In this document: in pieces, positions 37,071 through 48,596 of the stretch | Layout: each line of letters begins with the position of its first letter | Position numbering within the stretch: the stretch's first letter is position 1 | Translations under genes and position numbers: made by a program | Notes under the pieces: generated by a model | Database searches by the model: none | The model's input: only the letters and a program-made list of their open reading frames with translations | What the model was told of the DNA's origin: nothing | NCBI GenBank assembly: GCA_002794785.1 | Contig: NBBA01000013.1 | Location: 434,001-498,000, forward strand | Source: Coniferiporia sulphurascens | Lineage: Eukaryota > Basidiomycota > Agaricomycetes > Hymenochaetales > Hymenochaetaceae | DNA length: 64,000 bases | Direction of reading: 5' to 3'

Positions 37071-37868
37071 GGAGGGCGCTTGGTATAGGCAAGCATTTAA
37101 AAGGACTGGAGTTTACGCGCAAGATTGCAAGATTGTCGAGTGGCAGTATGTCATTCCGAGTCGTTACACATGACAGGCTCGAGGCGGTAGAATTAAATTC
37201 CCATATTATTAAAGCAAAGCGTCGCTTGCGACAGATAGTATCATAGAGAACATACGATGAGAATCACCGAGAGCTGAAAAAGATATACCAAGCCCCCCGA
37301 ATCAGAGTCGTTCTATCCTGAGCTTTGGTAGCAACAAGACCGGCTCGAATTCTTCATCTAACTTCCGCATGAGATCCCTTCTGCGGCTCGATCACCGCCC
37401 ATCATGGAGTAATATGGAGATAGACAGTAGCGCGCGAAGTGATATCAACGTACTCGCCGAGAGGAACATAGAATTGGACAAGAGTGTGCATGGCGGTGAT
37501 TCGTGGGAACTATGTCAGCTTGCATTAGCAGATACAGTCAATCAGCGGCTAATGGGTCACCAAAGCTTGTCAAGCCGATCTCCACAGTTCATCACCCAAC
37601 ATCCTAAAATGAATAATGTTGATGCGAAATTGGCTGTCATTTTGAGAGGAATCAAGCAAATTTGAGTGAGCTGTAGCAGAATGCAGAAATCTGGCAAAAT
37701 TGGGGCCTTCACCTATCTTTGGCACAAGCCTTTCCCACGATGTGTCAAAGCCCGTAATGGTATAATTGAGGGGCCCTCCAGTTATCTGCATTTGGCAGCC
37801 AGATTAGTCAGCCAACAGCGTGTGGCTGTTCGTCCCCGTGAGAACATGCTCCTGCCCCTCGGAAGAAG
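37071..37868. other. Intergenic region left of the LINE insertion
   Basis: Contains a plus-strand frame at 37369-37665 (ATG at 37369, 98 codons) without recognisable similarity. It is probably the TKL kinase 5' flank. The sequence just before the poly-T run is the LINE target site. Confidence 0.35.
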
Positions 37869-37884
37869 CCCTGCTCAAGTTGCT
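37869..37884. repeat. Target-site duplication, left copy
   Basis: CCCTGCTCAAGTTGCT lies directly before the poly-T run. The same 16 bases follow the other end of the element at 38670-38685. The final T is shared with the homopolymer. Confidence 0.8.
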
Positions 37885-38669
37885 TTTTTTTTTTTTTTTT
37901 TTTTTTTTTTAACTGCATTTCTATAGCGTGTCATGACTATCTAGTACAAAATACGCTCCAGGGCCTTTAGGCCCTGTATTGTGTGAGATGGTGATTGTTA
38001 TGGAGAGAATAAATCGTGGTGGGACGCCGTAGGCGGAGACGGGGACTGGGCCAAGGGCCAGTAGAAATAGAAAAAAAAAGGGGTGGTAGCCGACTTAGTT
38101 GCCCATGGCGAAGCCTAAGTCAGAGATGTGAACCACAGTGGGGCCACCCGGGTCAAAGACGAGGATGGGTTCCGCCTCAAAGGCGGGGTGAGAGTCGAGG
38201 AAAGATGCCAAAATTGGGAGGCCATCTTTGGAAAACCACTGGGCTTCCATGGATGGTAAAGGGGTTTTCCACACCGTGCGTCGAGCGGGGAGGGTGTTAG
38301 GGCAGGAGAGTAGGAGGTGGGCTCGTGTCTCCAGGACATGGCAGAAAGGGCACATGGGATCGCGTCCCGGAATACGTCCAAAGTACGCGCCAAAGCCGGC
38401 GTGACCTAGGAGTGTCCAGAAAACCTTGCACTTAGTGCGATGACCGATGGTGAGGTTCTGCATAAGGGCGGACGGCTTGGTAGAGGGGTTAAGGGTTACA
38501 CCCATTGAATGGGCATCCGAAGTCCCCAGGATTGACGACAGGTGGAGGCCAGTCGGATTTCCAGTGATTAAGTGCCGTAGAGGAGGCGGCTTCCCGAAGG
38601 AAGCGGATGGTAGGCGGGAACGGAGTGGTGCCGGGGGGGGGTTGTCCGCAATGCCGCAGGTGAGAACAT
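37884..38669 (-). mobile_element. 5'-truncated LINE (non-LTR retrotransposon) fragment
   Basis: On the minus strand the element ends in a run of 27 A (plus strand T, 37884-37910), the poly(A) tail of a retrotransposed copy. An open frame from about 38688 to 38095 encodes the C-terminal end of a LINE polyprotein: a Cys/His cluster C-x2-C-x7-H-x4-C (CPFCHVLETRAHLLLSC) preceded by KCKVFWTLLGHAGFGAYFGR. This arrangement is common after the reverse transcriptase domain of fungal LINEs. The RT itself is absent. The 16-bp flanking duplication supports insertion by target-primed reverse transcription. It carries no complete protein and should be immobile. Confidence 0.82.
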
Positions 38670-38685
38670 CCCTGCTCAAGTTGCT
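38670..38685. repeat. Target-site duplication, right copy
   Basis: Identical to 37869-37884. A 10-mer GTGAGAACAT also occurs on both sides: immediately left of this copy, and 21 bases left of the other copy. The original duplication may therefore have been longer, with a later deletion here. Confidence 0.75.
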
Positions 38686-41183
38686 CAACTAGGATTAAGC
38701 TGATGTGGCATAGCGTCGCCTCCACTCTATTTGGGTTCCCAACATATATTAACATAGTTTAATTATTCTGGCTATAGGCAATTTCCGAAACAGGAGGGAG
38801 TAGCCTCACCAAAGAGTCGACTTTCCATAAAAGGGAATTGGATCTACAATGGTGACTGGGAGGTTGCACTGATTTTTTGTTTGCTTCTTTCTCAACCATT
38901 TCTTCATCAATTTCAATGATTATTTTTAGGGGAGGAGTACAATATTCACTGAAGTTGTATTCAGCAAATATATGCAGTACTATGTGTACTGTTTTCTGTG
39001 AACCTTTATTGACAAATTCTCATTTTGAAAGGTTTTATGAGTAATTCCATGTTTTTGGAAACCATCGCGAAGGTGGAATCACTCGAGTAAATAATCGGAC
39101 CAAGCTGTATTTCTAAACGTCGGAATGAGAGTCTCGAAATGCAAGGAGATCAACTTATATGCGTGTACAAAAAGGAAACTGTCTACGAAGGGGAATAAGA
39201 TCGTCTGTGTCAACCGGCGGGAGGTTACAGTTTTCTTGCTAAATTCTTGTTTAGAAATCCTGAAATACTTTATCTTAAATTAGAGATATATTATTAGCCG
39301 CAAATTGCAAAAAACAAGAGTGGATACAGCATATTTCTAGCCAAATGCCCAGTGACCAGTATTGTCCCATTAGCCGGTGATTGACTGTAGTCTTTACTTC
39401 TGAAATAGGTCGTGACTTTCTCTGACTTTCTATTAATTGCTGTCGCGGGTTTGGCCGTACGCAATTTGCCAATGTATACGGACTAAATCCAATAAAAAGA
39501 ATAAAACGAGAATAAAGCGTAAAAGATCTCAGTCCAGACGGAGCAAGCACCGCACGGCATCATACAGGTATATTATGATTTTAGTCCAGCCGCGGCGTTT
39601 AGTTATGGACCCGGGGAATAGAAAGCGTAAAGCTTAGTTTCGATAACTTTGCGATGAAGCAAGAAGAATCAATACGTTATTCAGTCACTTCAGAGCTGTT
39701 TCTCTGAATTAACTTAATCTTCAGAATGAGTTGAATGGTCCAGAGAAACGGTCTAATATGTTTGACGGACTCTAAAAACCGAGATACTAAGCAAAGCCAC
39801 ATCTGTACTGATCATTCCCAGTCCAGCCAGAAAGTCTAAGAATGAGACGTAAGAATGCAGTGGCAGTAGTCCCAGCCCATCTAAAACAGGTTTTATCGCC
39901 GAGCGGCCGCTCTAATGAGCCGTAGTGATATATTAACCGTCCGTGTTTATTTTCGTACCTGCTCACCTTGTTTTCCTCCGACTCATCAGACGTTGATAGG
40001 TCCCGGGGACACACGCATAATAACAGTACCATATTTTGGAGCTTGTGTGAGACTCCCATTCGTGAGAGTAGGTCTATGTTTGTACTTGTCAAATAAATCA
40101 ATTCAATTTGCTTGTCTAGGTTGAGTTATTGCAGGCACAGATCGCCAGAGCTTCGCATAATGCTGATATTATTTCGGGGTTGAAAGCACCACGAGGTTGC
40201 GAGCTTGACGTTCCTGTTTACGGGGACCTCTTGTTCTCTCAAACGAAACTTGTCTATGTCCTCAATTCCCCACCCCAGATCAGGGTTGATTCTCCTGATA
40301 GGACAATCAGGGAGGGGTGTTTCGGCTGGAGAACAGCATCTAATTAAGAGGGTTTTACCTGCTACGTCCGCCCAGACACAATGAGAGTGAAATAAAAGGA
40401 CGTGTGCCTTATTCATTTATAAGGAGTCTGAAGGCGCTGACCGAAAGTAAACGTACAGCTTACCGTCGGCGTACGCGGGCAAAAGGCTGTTAATAGAAGT
40501 TTCTGACCGCCGAGATTCTACCAGTTTCCAGTCCTGCCGAAAATCAAAATCCAGTGCGACGGGTGCAAATACGAGAAGTTTTACTGAAACAGTGCCATCT
40601 TTTATCGAAGCACGGAATTGGCGCGCAGTCAGATGGAGCGGAGGTCTAAATATAGCCTGCTAAGTTCCCATGAGACGCAAGATGGGATGACTGGGGAGGA
40701 ACTGATTGAAGGGATTATAATATCGCAGGGAGACCTTGTCTTGACGTGCGCGGCTTTCCCGGGCCTTGTAAGCTCAGGCCAGCCATAGTCCAAGATATGA
40801 TGGTAAGTATGCAGTAAGCAGTATAATGATCGACCATGTGTGGTCGCCACGTGGGTACTAGTGTAGATCAATCATCTCAGATCGGTCGATGGGCCACGAC
40901 TGCTGTTCAAAAGGCACGACCACGATGTCGCAAAATTAACGCGTTTAAAGAAGAGATCAGGAGAATGGTTGTGCCTGTATAACGGGTCCAGAGTGGCCGG
41001 GGAGGGGACGAGTGGATGGAAGTACAACGACTCGGAAAAAAGAGAACCGTGAAATACAAAGAGATCCCGAACGGGCCTAACTCAAAATAGCAAATTCCTG
41101 TAAATACCCTTACTACTAGCCCTTTTCTAATTTCTTTACCTCCGCTCGCTGGTTCCGAGTTTCCCTCTTCCCCGACTGCTTAC
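38686..41183. other. AT-rich region without recognisable genes
   Basis: About 2.5 kb with low coding signal. On the minus strand roughly 40422-40640 is open and reads like protein (DGTVSVKLLVFAPVALDFDF), but it has no start codon; 40126-40416 is open in another frame. Neither is recognised. They may be remnants of a decayed gene. Confidence 0.4.
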
Positions 41184-41193
41184 TATTTAAATA
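41184..41193 (+). promoter_or_regulatory. TATA-like element of the lipase gene
   Basis: TATTTAAATA about 96-105 bp upstream of the esterase ATG, followed by a pyrimidine-rich leader, a common arrangement in fungal promoters. Confidence 0.45.
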
Positions 41194-41288
41194 ACCACCT
41201 TACTCTCATCCCTTCCCTCACCACCCCGGCCTGCAGCAGCGGTCTCCTCGTCTCTCCCCGTGCACGACCAGCTCATCTCCGTCGCAGA

Positions 41289-43237
41289 ATGGTTGCAGTC
41301 ATGCTCCTCCTCCCCTTGCTGCTACTGCTCGCCCCGTTCCCGCTCGGTGCCACCCCTTTACCAGCAGCTCCCGATGCAGGTATGCAGCAGCGCGGCATCG
41401 CCAACCTGCTCTCCCTTCTATGCAGCACAAAACCTCTGAAATTTCTCTGCTCCTCGTCAAAAGCACCCCAATCGCTCACAATATCCACTCCTCTCGGCCT
41501 TGCGTCTGGTGTGGCAGACTTGACGTCCTCCGGCCGGTTCTCGGTGCGTTATGCAACCGCAACCAGATGGCAGGAATCGGTTATGGCGACCTCATGGGAG
41601 CTCCCGTTAGTCTCGTCTCTTAGCTGGGTCCGTTGCATATACCGACTAATCATCCATGGTGCAGAAACGGTCAAAAGGATCCGTCCGCGTTGCCGCTCGC
41701 ATGTCGCCAACCGTCCAGCAGCGAAAATAGCGCCGACACCAGCGAGGACTGTTTGTCCATGATCCTTTATGTACCTGTCGCTGCAGCGATGGGTAAGGTG
41801 CCCGCGATGATGTGGTTAGTTTGTTGCTCTTTTCTCGCTCGGTGGCACGTGCGCATGCGGTACCGCCAAATTCCTCGCGATCCGCGGATTCCCCTTTTGA
41901 GAATGTAGATCACGGAAGTAATACTGACACTTTTTTTAACAATTCAGGATTCATGGCGGTTCGTTCATTGTTGGCTCCGCTACTGGACCTGGCCTCGATG
42001 GTGCAGCCCTCGCTGAGGCTACCGGATCTATTGTTGCCGTGGTTCAGTATCGTCTCGGTGCTTTCGGCTTCCTCTCTCCGGACGGCGAAAGCAACCTCGC
42101 GGTGAAGGATATGATTACCGCGCTTCGGTTCTTGCAGAAGGTCTTGCCCAGCTTCAACGGGGACACAAGCAAAGTTACCATTTCTGGCCAAAGCAGTGGT
42201 GCAACTATGGTTCGCGCCCTACTTGCTGCGCCATCCGCATCCAGTCTGTTTAAGAACGCAATTTTGCATTCCGACCCGATGGTAGGTTGCTGCATAAAGC
42301 CGTTTGAAAAGAAGCTAATTCTTCATTATCTCAGAATTATGGCTTTCTTTCTGCCGGCGCATTTCAAACTATCAATAATTTCTTCAAAACTCAGCTGTCT
42401 TGCGACTCGAGCGATGCGACTTGTTTGAAGCAGATGTCTACCGACGATGTGCTGAACATCTCGCTCACGGTCTTCAGCGTGGCTGACTCTCTGGATGCTT
42501 CCGCTGGTGCATTCCAGCCTATGCGTCCTGTGACCGATAGGTCGCTCATTACTTCTCCGCTCGACATCACGGCCCCTTTCCCTAGCCAGTCGAAGTCTAT
42601 CATCGTTTCAACCGTCCAAGAAGAAGCCGGCTCGACAATCTACAATTCCTTCACAGATAGCGTTTCGGAAAGCGAATGGCCGAGCCTTGTTAATGCCTCG
42701 CTCGGGCCATCTCGGACGTCCAAAATAATCAGCTCACCACACTACGCGGTTCCATCTCTGGACGCCACGCAATTAGCGACCTTCGATGCACGTACACAAT
42801 TACAAAGCCTTGGTACCGATCAAGTGTGGCGTTGCCCATCGTGGACATTTGCACGTAGCTGGGCCGCAGCTGGTGGCAAGGTGTACGTTGGGCAGTATGT
42901 CGTAGGTGCTACGTATCCGGACAATGAGGATATCGCGTTCTGTGCGGACGACGGTTCGGTTTGCCACGAGGATGACATCAAAATTGTCTTCGGGACTGTC
43001 TCTTCGCCTTCCGGCGAGCAGAAGAGTCTCATCTCTCAAAGCCAGTCTCGCTACAAGGCGTTTTTCAATGACGGCAATCCGAGTGTCGAAGGCCTTGAGA
43101 ACTGGTCGGCTGTATCGGGTAGCAACACCAATGCAATCCTACTTGGCGGTTCGGGAGGCACCGCGTCCGTCGGAGCGTGTGACCCTGACTTTTGGGGGTC
43201 TAACGTCCTTTACGATTACCAGATGTTCGGCATTTAA
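41289..43237 (+). CDS. Secreted type-B carboxylesterase/lipase
   Basis: Alpha/beta-hydrolase of the carboxylesterase B family, expected to cleave esters outside the cell. ATG 41289 opens a very hydrophobic signal peptide (MVAVMLLLPLLLLLAPFPLG). Family blocks follow: SEDCL with a Cys, the oxyanion-hole segment spliced as WIHGGSF (about 41816/41947), YRLGAFGFLSPDG, and the nucleophile elbow SGQSSGATM (GxSxG) at about 42183. The middle part from 42425 is one exon with EEAGSTIYNSF (catalytic acid region), and the C-terminal half includes YVGQYVVGATYPDNED and HEDDIKIVFG (His). It ends YDYQMFGI, TAA 43235-43237. Substrate is unknown. Confidence 0.92.
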
Positions 43238-44419
43238 GTGCTTCTTGAACAAGGTCACTTCCAACCCGTTCTCCTCTTGCATCAAATTGGGACTTCCTGG
43301 CTTTCTCTCACTTTCCAACGGATATATAACAATCGGACTTTCTCGCCTGTTTCTTTTCACATTCTTGACTTTACATCGCTTTAATCATTTCATTCCCTAA
43401 TCCCCTTTACGACCCTACAAATAATAAATGTTACGTCCTCTCGCCTCTGCTTGTTGTTGTCATGATGATACACAATCCTCTGTAGCCTATTGTTTTCCTT
43501 TCTTTTCGTAACACCTATTTCGCTTCTCCTTCACGACCTTTTTTTTTCTGGTTTCTTTGTTCTCCTCGGTTGATGACCATCACGAGCCCATTAGATCCCT
43601 TGACTACCGTCAGCCACTTGTCTCCATCGCCACTGTATCCCCTAGCGATATTTTATACTTTGTTCTGTCCTTCACAATGCCATGTGCTTTTACCTCCGTC
43701 CGTCTCAGTAAGCGCGAATCAGCCTTGTTAATTTGTTCACCAGCATTTTTTAGCCCCGGCCCTCCCTATCCCCAGCTTTAATAGCATTTTCGGCAGACAC
43801 TAGCTGGCACTGTAGTTCTTATCAGAAATCAGAGCCAATTTATAGCGAAGGACGGCAACGTCGATTCGGGGGGCTCCAACTGACGATTCGCAAGTAAGGA
43901 GCCACCGATGAGGCGGCCCTGAGGTTATTAATACCCGAAGGAGGCTCACAGTACTCTTGTACTAGTACTGATGGAGTAGTACATGTAAATAGCGAGGACA
44001 CCCTCAAGTTGCTTCTCCCCACTAGCACAGAATCCGGAAGGGTAAAATGTCGAAGCAAGAGCGCGGCCCGGGATTGCTCCCTGGGGTCAACCGCAAATAC
44101 TTATTTTCAAGAATTTTCGCTGAAATGAACACGGACGTGTAGTAACTTCCCTTCCTGCTGCCAGCGTCTTCCCCTTTCCTCTTCCCTTTTCCCCACCTCG
44201 TTTAAGCAACATGGAAGCCAATCTGAATATTACCGATCGATATGCCGAAGCACTATTAACACGGGACTGACTCGGGGAGGAGCCTGAGGCTCAGCGATCG
44301 GCAGTGACCCGGACTTCTTCAGCCACACTGTGTCTTTCCTAGCTGGTAGGATTTTCGGGATCGACGTCACGGTACTACAGTACTAAAGAACCAAACAAAC
44401 GCGACTCGCTAAGTGCTAC
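43238..44419. other. Intergenic region downstream of the esterase
   Basis: Starts with a pyrimidine-rich 3' flank (about 43250-43760) and holds no convincing exon. Confidence 0.4.
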
Positions 44420-44791
44420 ATGTACTTGAACTTCGACACGTCCAAAAACATGGCCAGCATACTCTACTCACGAGAAATTATATGCACGTATTATCAGAGG
44501 CCTTTCCAGTCGCATGGAGGCCTCACCTATCACATGGGATTCTGTCAAGTCTTCCAGCGCAGGGTACAGAGGATCCGGCGAAGGGCAAAGGAGCGTAGGG
44601 AGGAGCAGAAGAGGGCCTTGGCGTTGAAGAAAAGTCAGGCACTTGTCGGGGTCGCTGCTTATCCCTTCCAAGAACCCAACACGGTGAGACGGATCGGCGC
44701 TTCTCGCTTAGTTTCTCCGTCTAACTCATATTTTGGGGGTGCGCTTAGAGTGTTAGCTATGAAGGGACCCGTTTGCCGCCCGTTTGAATGA
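44420..44791 (+). pseudogene. Fragment with a degenerate C2HC zinc finger
   Basis: ATG 44420 opens 123 codons. Codons 44483-44545 follow classical finger spacing C-x2-[Y]-x3-F-x5-L-x2-H-x3-C, with the second Cys replaced by Tyr (TAT at 44492). A basic helix-like stretch rich in Arg, Lys and Glu comes next. Such an N-terminal finger plus basic segment is seen in agaricomycete transposon proteins, but no transposase domain is found nearby. Whether it is a dead element, part of an unrecognised gene or chance is open. Confidence 0.35.
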
Positions 44792-45254
44792 AGACAGTGG
44801 TACAAAATCGCAATAGCTACTCTTCCACGTTTGTGCTTATGGCGGAAGAGACTTCGCACAGCTCGATAAGGGTGAACACATCTCTCCGGGATCGAGGTCG
44901 TTCGGGTCAATGGATCCGGGGTGACGTGCTGGACGTACAGAATATCAGATTTGCAGAGTTCTTCCGTAAATATATCAGACGCGATGCGCTCGCTCTTGGA
45001 ACAAGTATGTTCATGTTGAAAAAAAGAGTCTGAAGGATGAGGAGTAATTATGCAAATGGGGCTAATCCCCCTGTAATCGGAGGCGTGGTCTTAAAAGCGT
45101 TCGGAACTGTAGAGAAGACGGAGTACGCTTTCCAATTGCCCCTTTCCCGTTAATTTGTGTTGAAAGTTATGCTGCTTTTATGTTGTGAACATCGGACGTG
45201 AAAATCCCGATGTCTACCCGCCTCTATCCCTATTGCTTTTATTGCTCAACTATT
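44792..45254. other. Unassigned region left of COX20
   Basis: A plus-strand frame at 44788-45033 (81 codons, with RGDVLDVQNIRFAEFF) may belong with the preceding fragment through an intron, but no similarity is recognised. Confidence 0.3.
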
Positions 45255-45936
45255 TCATGTTTTCCGGCCCTGTTCCGTATCTGAATCCACTTTATTGTCC
45301 TGCCCGGGAAGTCGTATACGCCGTTCGGCCATCTTCTCAACCACAACACGCACTTGCTCGCGCTCACGACGGAGGGATGATTGACAGACATTCCTGCGTC
45401 AGGACGTAAATGGAAGTAAGGTAGAACAGTAGAACACCGCAGACATACCACGCTCCGATGGACACCGCAAAAAAGGTAGCCATGGCCCAGTTTGCGGCTA
45501 CGAACGGCTCTGCAAGCAAAGAAATGCATTTTAAGTAATCAAATGCTCGTGTGCATCCTAGGTGGAGAAAAAATATATACGGTAACGCACTGGAATTAAA
45601 GCCGCGCACGAATCCGATACCTGCGCCTGCGCCAATACCCATTAAGAGACTATTGCGCGCGCAGGGGATTTCACCAATATGCCGGAAGTCATCCAACGAG
45701 ATTCTCTTGCTTTCGCATTACATGCAAAGACGGTAGGTTGGCGCCACGGCAATTGCATGGGTTCAAAACGTTAAGCACGGCTGTCAAGTCAGTTTTAATG
45801 GCCTTACCTGTGCAGCAAGTTTCAAGTCTGTCCATTTATTGCCCGTAGAGCGCAGCTGCTCCTTCACGATGGGCTTTGTTCCCTCTTCATCAGTTGGCGG
45901 TGAAACGGATGATGAAGGTTGGGCGGTGGATGACAT
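45255..45936 (-). CDS. COX20: Cytochrome c oxidase assembly protein COX20
   Basis: Inner-membrane chaperone for Cox2 in mitochondrial complex IV assembly. ATG 45936 gives an N-terminus rich in Ser/Pro; after an intron comes the signature SLDDFRHIGEIPCARNSLL followed by GIGAGAGIGFVRG (first membrane segment). The next exon has ANWAMATFFAVSIGAW (second membrane segment). A strong GTATGT donor then joins W-NVCQSSLRREREQVRVVVEKMAERRI, a charged helix typical of the family, ending GRKT and TGA 45255-45257. Alternative reading through the last donor gives a stop at once, so the splice is well supported. Head to head with the light-chain gene. Confidence 0.92.
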
Positions 45937-46124
45937 CCGCAACGTTGGCCTGAATTTTGGAAGGCCAGAGGCTTGGGTGTGCGACGGCACCGAGTTATAC
46001 TTTGTGACATCACGTGCTTAGCGCGCCTGTCACGAGATGTGACCTTAGGTTCATGACCCCTAAACATTATCTTGACGCATCCACGACGCATATATATCAC
46101 CGCGAAACCCACTGAGCTGTAGTA
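45937..46124. promoter_or_regulatory. Shared upstream region of COX20 and the light chain
   Basis: 188 bp between diverging start codons. A TATATATCA run at about 46091-46099 could serve the light-chain gene, about 30 bp from its ATG. Confidence 0.4.
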
Positions 46125-46885
46125 ATGGTAAACATTTAGTACTATTGCTGCGATCTTGGAAGCTAACTGTATACGTCTAGAGCGATAACGCAGGTAACGC
46201 GTCCATTGACCGGCACGCTAATTCGTCCATCACATGAACTAAATTACGAAACGTGTATAGAATACAAGGAGGCGTTCGCGTTATTTGACAAGAAGGGGAC
46301 CGGTGCCGTGCCTAGAGAGACCCTCGGAGATCTCTTGCGCGCTCTCGGCCAGAATCCTACCCAGGCGGAGGTTGCAGACATCGTTGCTGCTGCACCACGC
46401 GATGGTGAGTGCACGTATTTACTGCTTGGTTGCACGAGTTCAGTCTCGCCCTACCTTTCAAATCTCTAGTTGATTACAAGACGTTTCTTGCTATCCTTAA
46501 CAGACCAGACGGATTCAAGCCTGCGGGAACTGCTGGTACGTGCTTTACTTCTTTCCCGGCGACAGCTATCACTAATGGCAGTCATTATTCTTTTGACATA
46601 GATGAGTTCATCAGAGGCTTTCAGGTGTTCGACCGCGAATCGAATGGTTACATCGGAGCTGGCGAGCTGCGCTATGTACTAACACAGCTCGGCGAGAAAA
46701 TGACGGACGAGGAGGTCGACGAGTTACTCAAGGGTGTACAAATTGGCGCGTGCGTGTCTTTATTACCCCATTCTGTGTTCTGTTGCTCACAATTCTCTGG
46801 TAACGACTGACCCTGCCTTTCTTTACTCACTAGTGATGGCAATGTGAACTACGAAAGTTTTGTACGCACGATCCTGAGTCAGTAA
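46125..46885 (+). CDS. cdc4: Myosin essential light chain (fission-yeast Cdc4 type, EF-hand)
   Basis: Calmodulin-like light chain that binds IQ motifs of myosin II/V and is needed for the cytokinetic ring. The 5' structure is extreme: exon 1 contributes only the ATG (46125-46127), exon 2 is 13 nt (46181-46193), and exon 3 starts at 46261. Together they read [20 protein letters not shown], and each intron has good GT-AG ends. Following exons give [24 protein letters not shown], a third EF-hand [33 protein letters not shown] and [19 protein letters not shown] 46883-46885. The first EF loop is degenerate; the third keeps D-x-E-x-N-G...E. Note that yeast CDC4 is an unrelated F-box protein. Confidence 0.92.
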
Positions 46886-47066
46886 ACGCGTCGGCTGTCG
46901 GATCGGTTAGTATGTACAATGTATGACCGCTTAAGCTGGCGTCGGTCAAGCAGCAAATTAGGGTGTGGCGTAAAGCACACACGACGTCGGAGGTTTATTC
47001 ATGGTATAAACGGGTCTCTGCCTACATAACACGCGCAGGGCGTGCAGCTAGCAGCCAACATCTGTA

Positions 47067-48596
47067 CTACTCTTCCTCTGTATCATAATCACTGTCTCCA
47101 TCCTGTTCATCCGATTTTTTCCCGGGGATTAAAGAGTGTCCAGGTATAGATTCGACCACAAGCTGTCCACCACCACGCAAGTCCTCAAGGTCGGACAGGA
47201 GTGTTGAAGCTGTCCAGCGCAGTTCGCGTCTGGGGTACGCCAGTGCCAATTTGAACGACCAGTTGTCGTCAGAGACGCCCGCCTCTCCAGGTGAGAATCC
47301 CGACGGAGGTGTAGACGGGTCTTCGGATGCAACTAACTCTTTGGGGATGAGTTGCGACGCGACGAAAACATATAGCGACGTTACGGAGTCGTGCGGCGCG
47401 AAATGACGAACCCGCAGCGGCCCGTCGGGTAAGCGCACGGCGACCCTAAGAGCATCCTTGCCAGGTGTAGCCTCGGGAGGTAGCAGTGCACTACGTGCAT
47501 ACCGATACCACATCAACCTATTTGTCTCGCGCGTGTCACGATCCTCCTGGTCCCGCCTTCGTTTCTCTTCCTCTTCAGTGCGACGCAGCTCCTGCATCTC
47601 AAACTCCTCACGTTCTCGCGCCTCTTCCGCGCGTTTTGCCTCGACGCGTTCACGGTCTGTTTGTGCAGCACGCGCGAACGCGGCATCCTGGTCCTCACGC
47701 AGACGACGCTGCGCAAGGCGTTCAATATGTGCTGCGCGAAGGCGCGCAAGGAAAGGCGAAACGCGCGGCAGGAGCGAGCCGGTAATGTGTACACAGAGGG
47801 CGCGTGCAGACGTCGGGCCTGGTTCGTCGGCACCAGCGAGCTTAGAGGGTCCCTGGTGACGAGAAAGGACAGTGAGGACGGGGGAGTTCGTCGACCCGCG
47901 CGAACCACTGCGGGGCTGGAGGCCAATAAAGGCAACAAAGGGGTATGTTGTTGCACCCAGCTTCTGGGACGCTGGAACCCTCATTAGTTTGAAACGCGAC
48001 TTTGAGCTGGTATGCGAACCTTGTGATGCCTCGTAATCTCGAACATCCCCTCCCCAAACCAAGAAGGAGTTATCCTTGAGGAGTTGGTTAAATTCCGCAT
48101 CAATGAGCGTAGTCCTATATGTGCATGGATTAGACTGTTACAACAGGCAGAACTCATCCATCACCTACCTCTTGAACTCCGGGACATCGTCATGTTCCTC
48201 GCTCACAATGACTACACACACGAGCTGCGCACCCTTCTGCGCCTCGTTGAGTGCGTTCTCATAGCTACCGAGGTAGAATTCGGGGAGTTGTCTGCGGTAC
48301 GCGCGCACATTCTCGTTGCGGCGGCTGAGCGTGCTGGGCCCGGGACCTGCTTGCGGCTCTGCGCCGCTCGCGCTGCCCGTTACCCCACCCCCGTCTCCGA
48401 GGCGGCTTTCTCTAACAGCTCCAGTTTCCTCTTCTAATTCGCGTACCCAGCGATCAGCAACGCTGGCGGGGTCGGAAGCGAGGTGCCGCCTGGAACCGGG
48501 CCATGAAGTGAAGTACAGAATAAGACGGTTAATTATGTTGAACGAGAACGAGAGTGGGTAGAATAATGTGTGAAACAGTGTGCTCAGAACCGACAT
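47067..48596 (-). CDS. UAS/UBX-domain protein (FAF2/UBXD8-like)
   Basis: Likely ER-membrane recruiter of the Cdc48/p97 ATPase in protein degradation. ATG 48596 starts directly with a hydrophobic hairpin (TLFHTLFYPLSFSFNIINRLILYF). The UAS thioredoxin-like domain follows (FYLGSYENALNEAQKGAQLVCVV, FLVWGGDVRDYE, YPFVAFIGL). Then comes a long Arg/Glu coiled coil (about 47540-47740) and the UBX domain (VAVRLPDGPLRVRHF, SFKLALAYPRRELR). Acidic tail DYDTEEE, stop at 47067. The UBA domain that opens animal and many fungal homologues is absent. Only 126 bp separate this ATG from the diverging CWF19L1 start, leaving little room for an upstream exon. Confidence 0.9.

Noticed and set aside
38095..38688. 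Complete 197-codon gene of its own
   Set aside because: It opens with TTG inside the target-site duplication and holds only the C-terminal end of a LINE protein with a poly(A) tail.
45364..45450. Alternative C-terminus of COX20 ending in LSIIPPS
   Set aside because: It needs retention of a good GTATGT...CAG intron; splicing gives a family-like charged tail instead.
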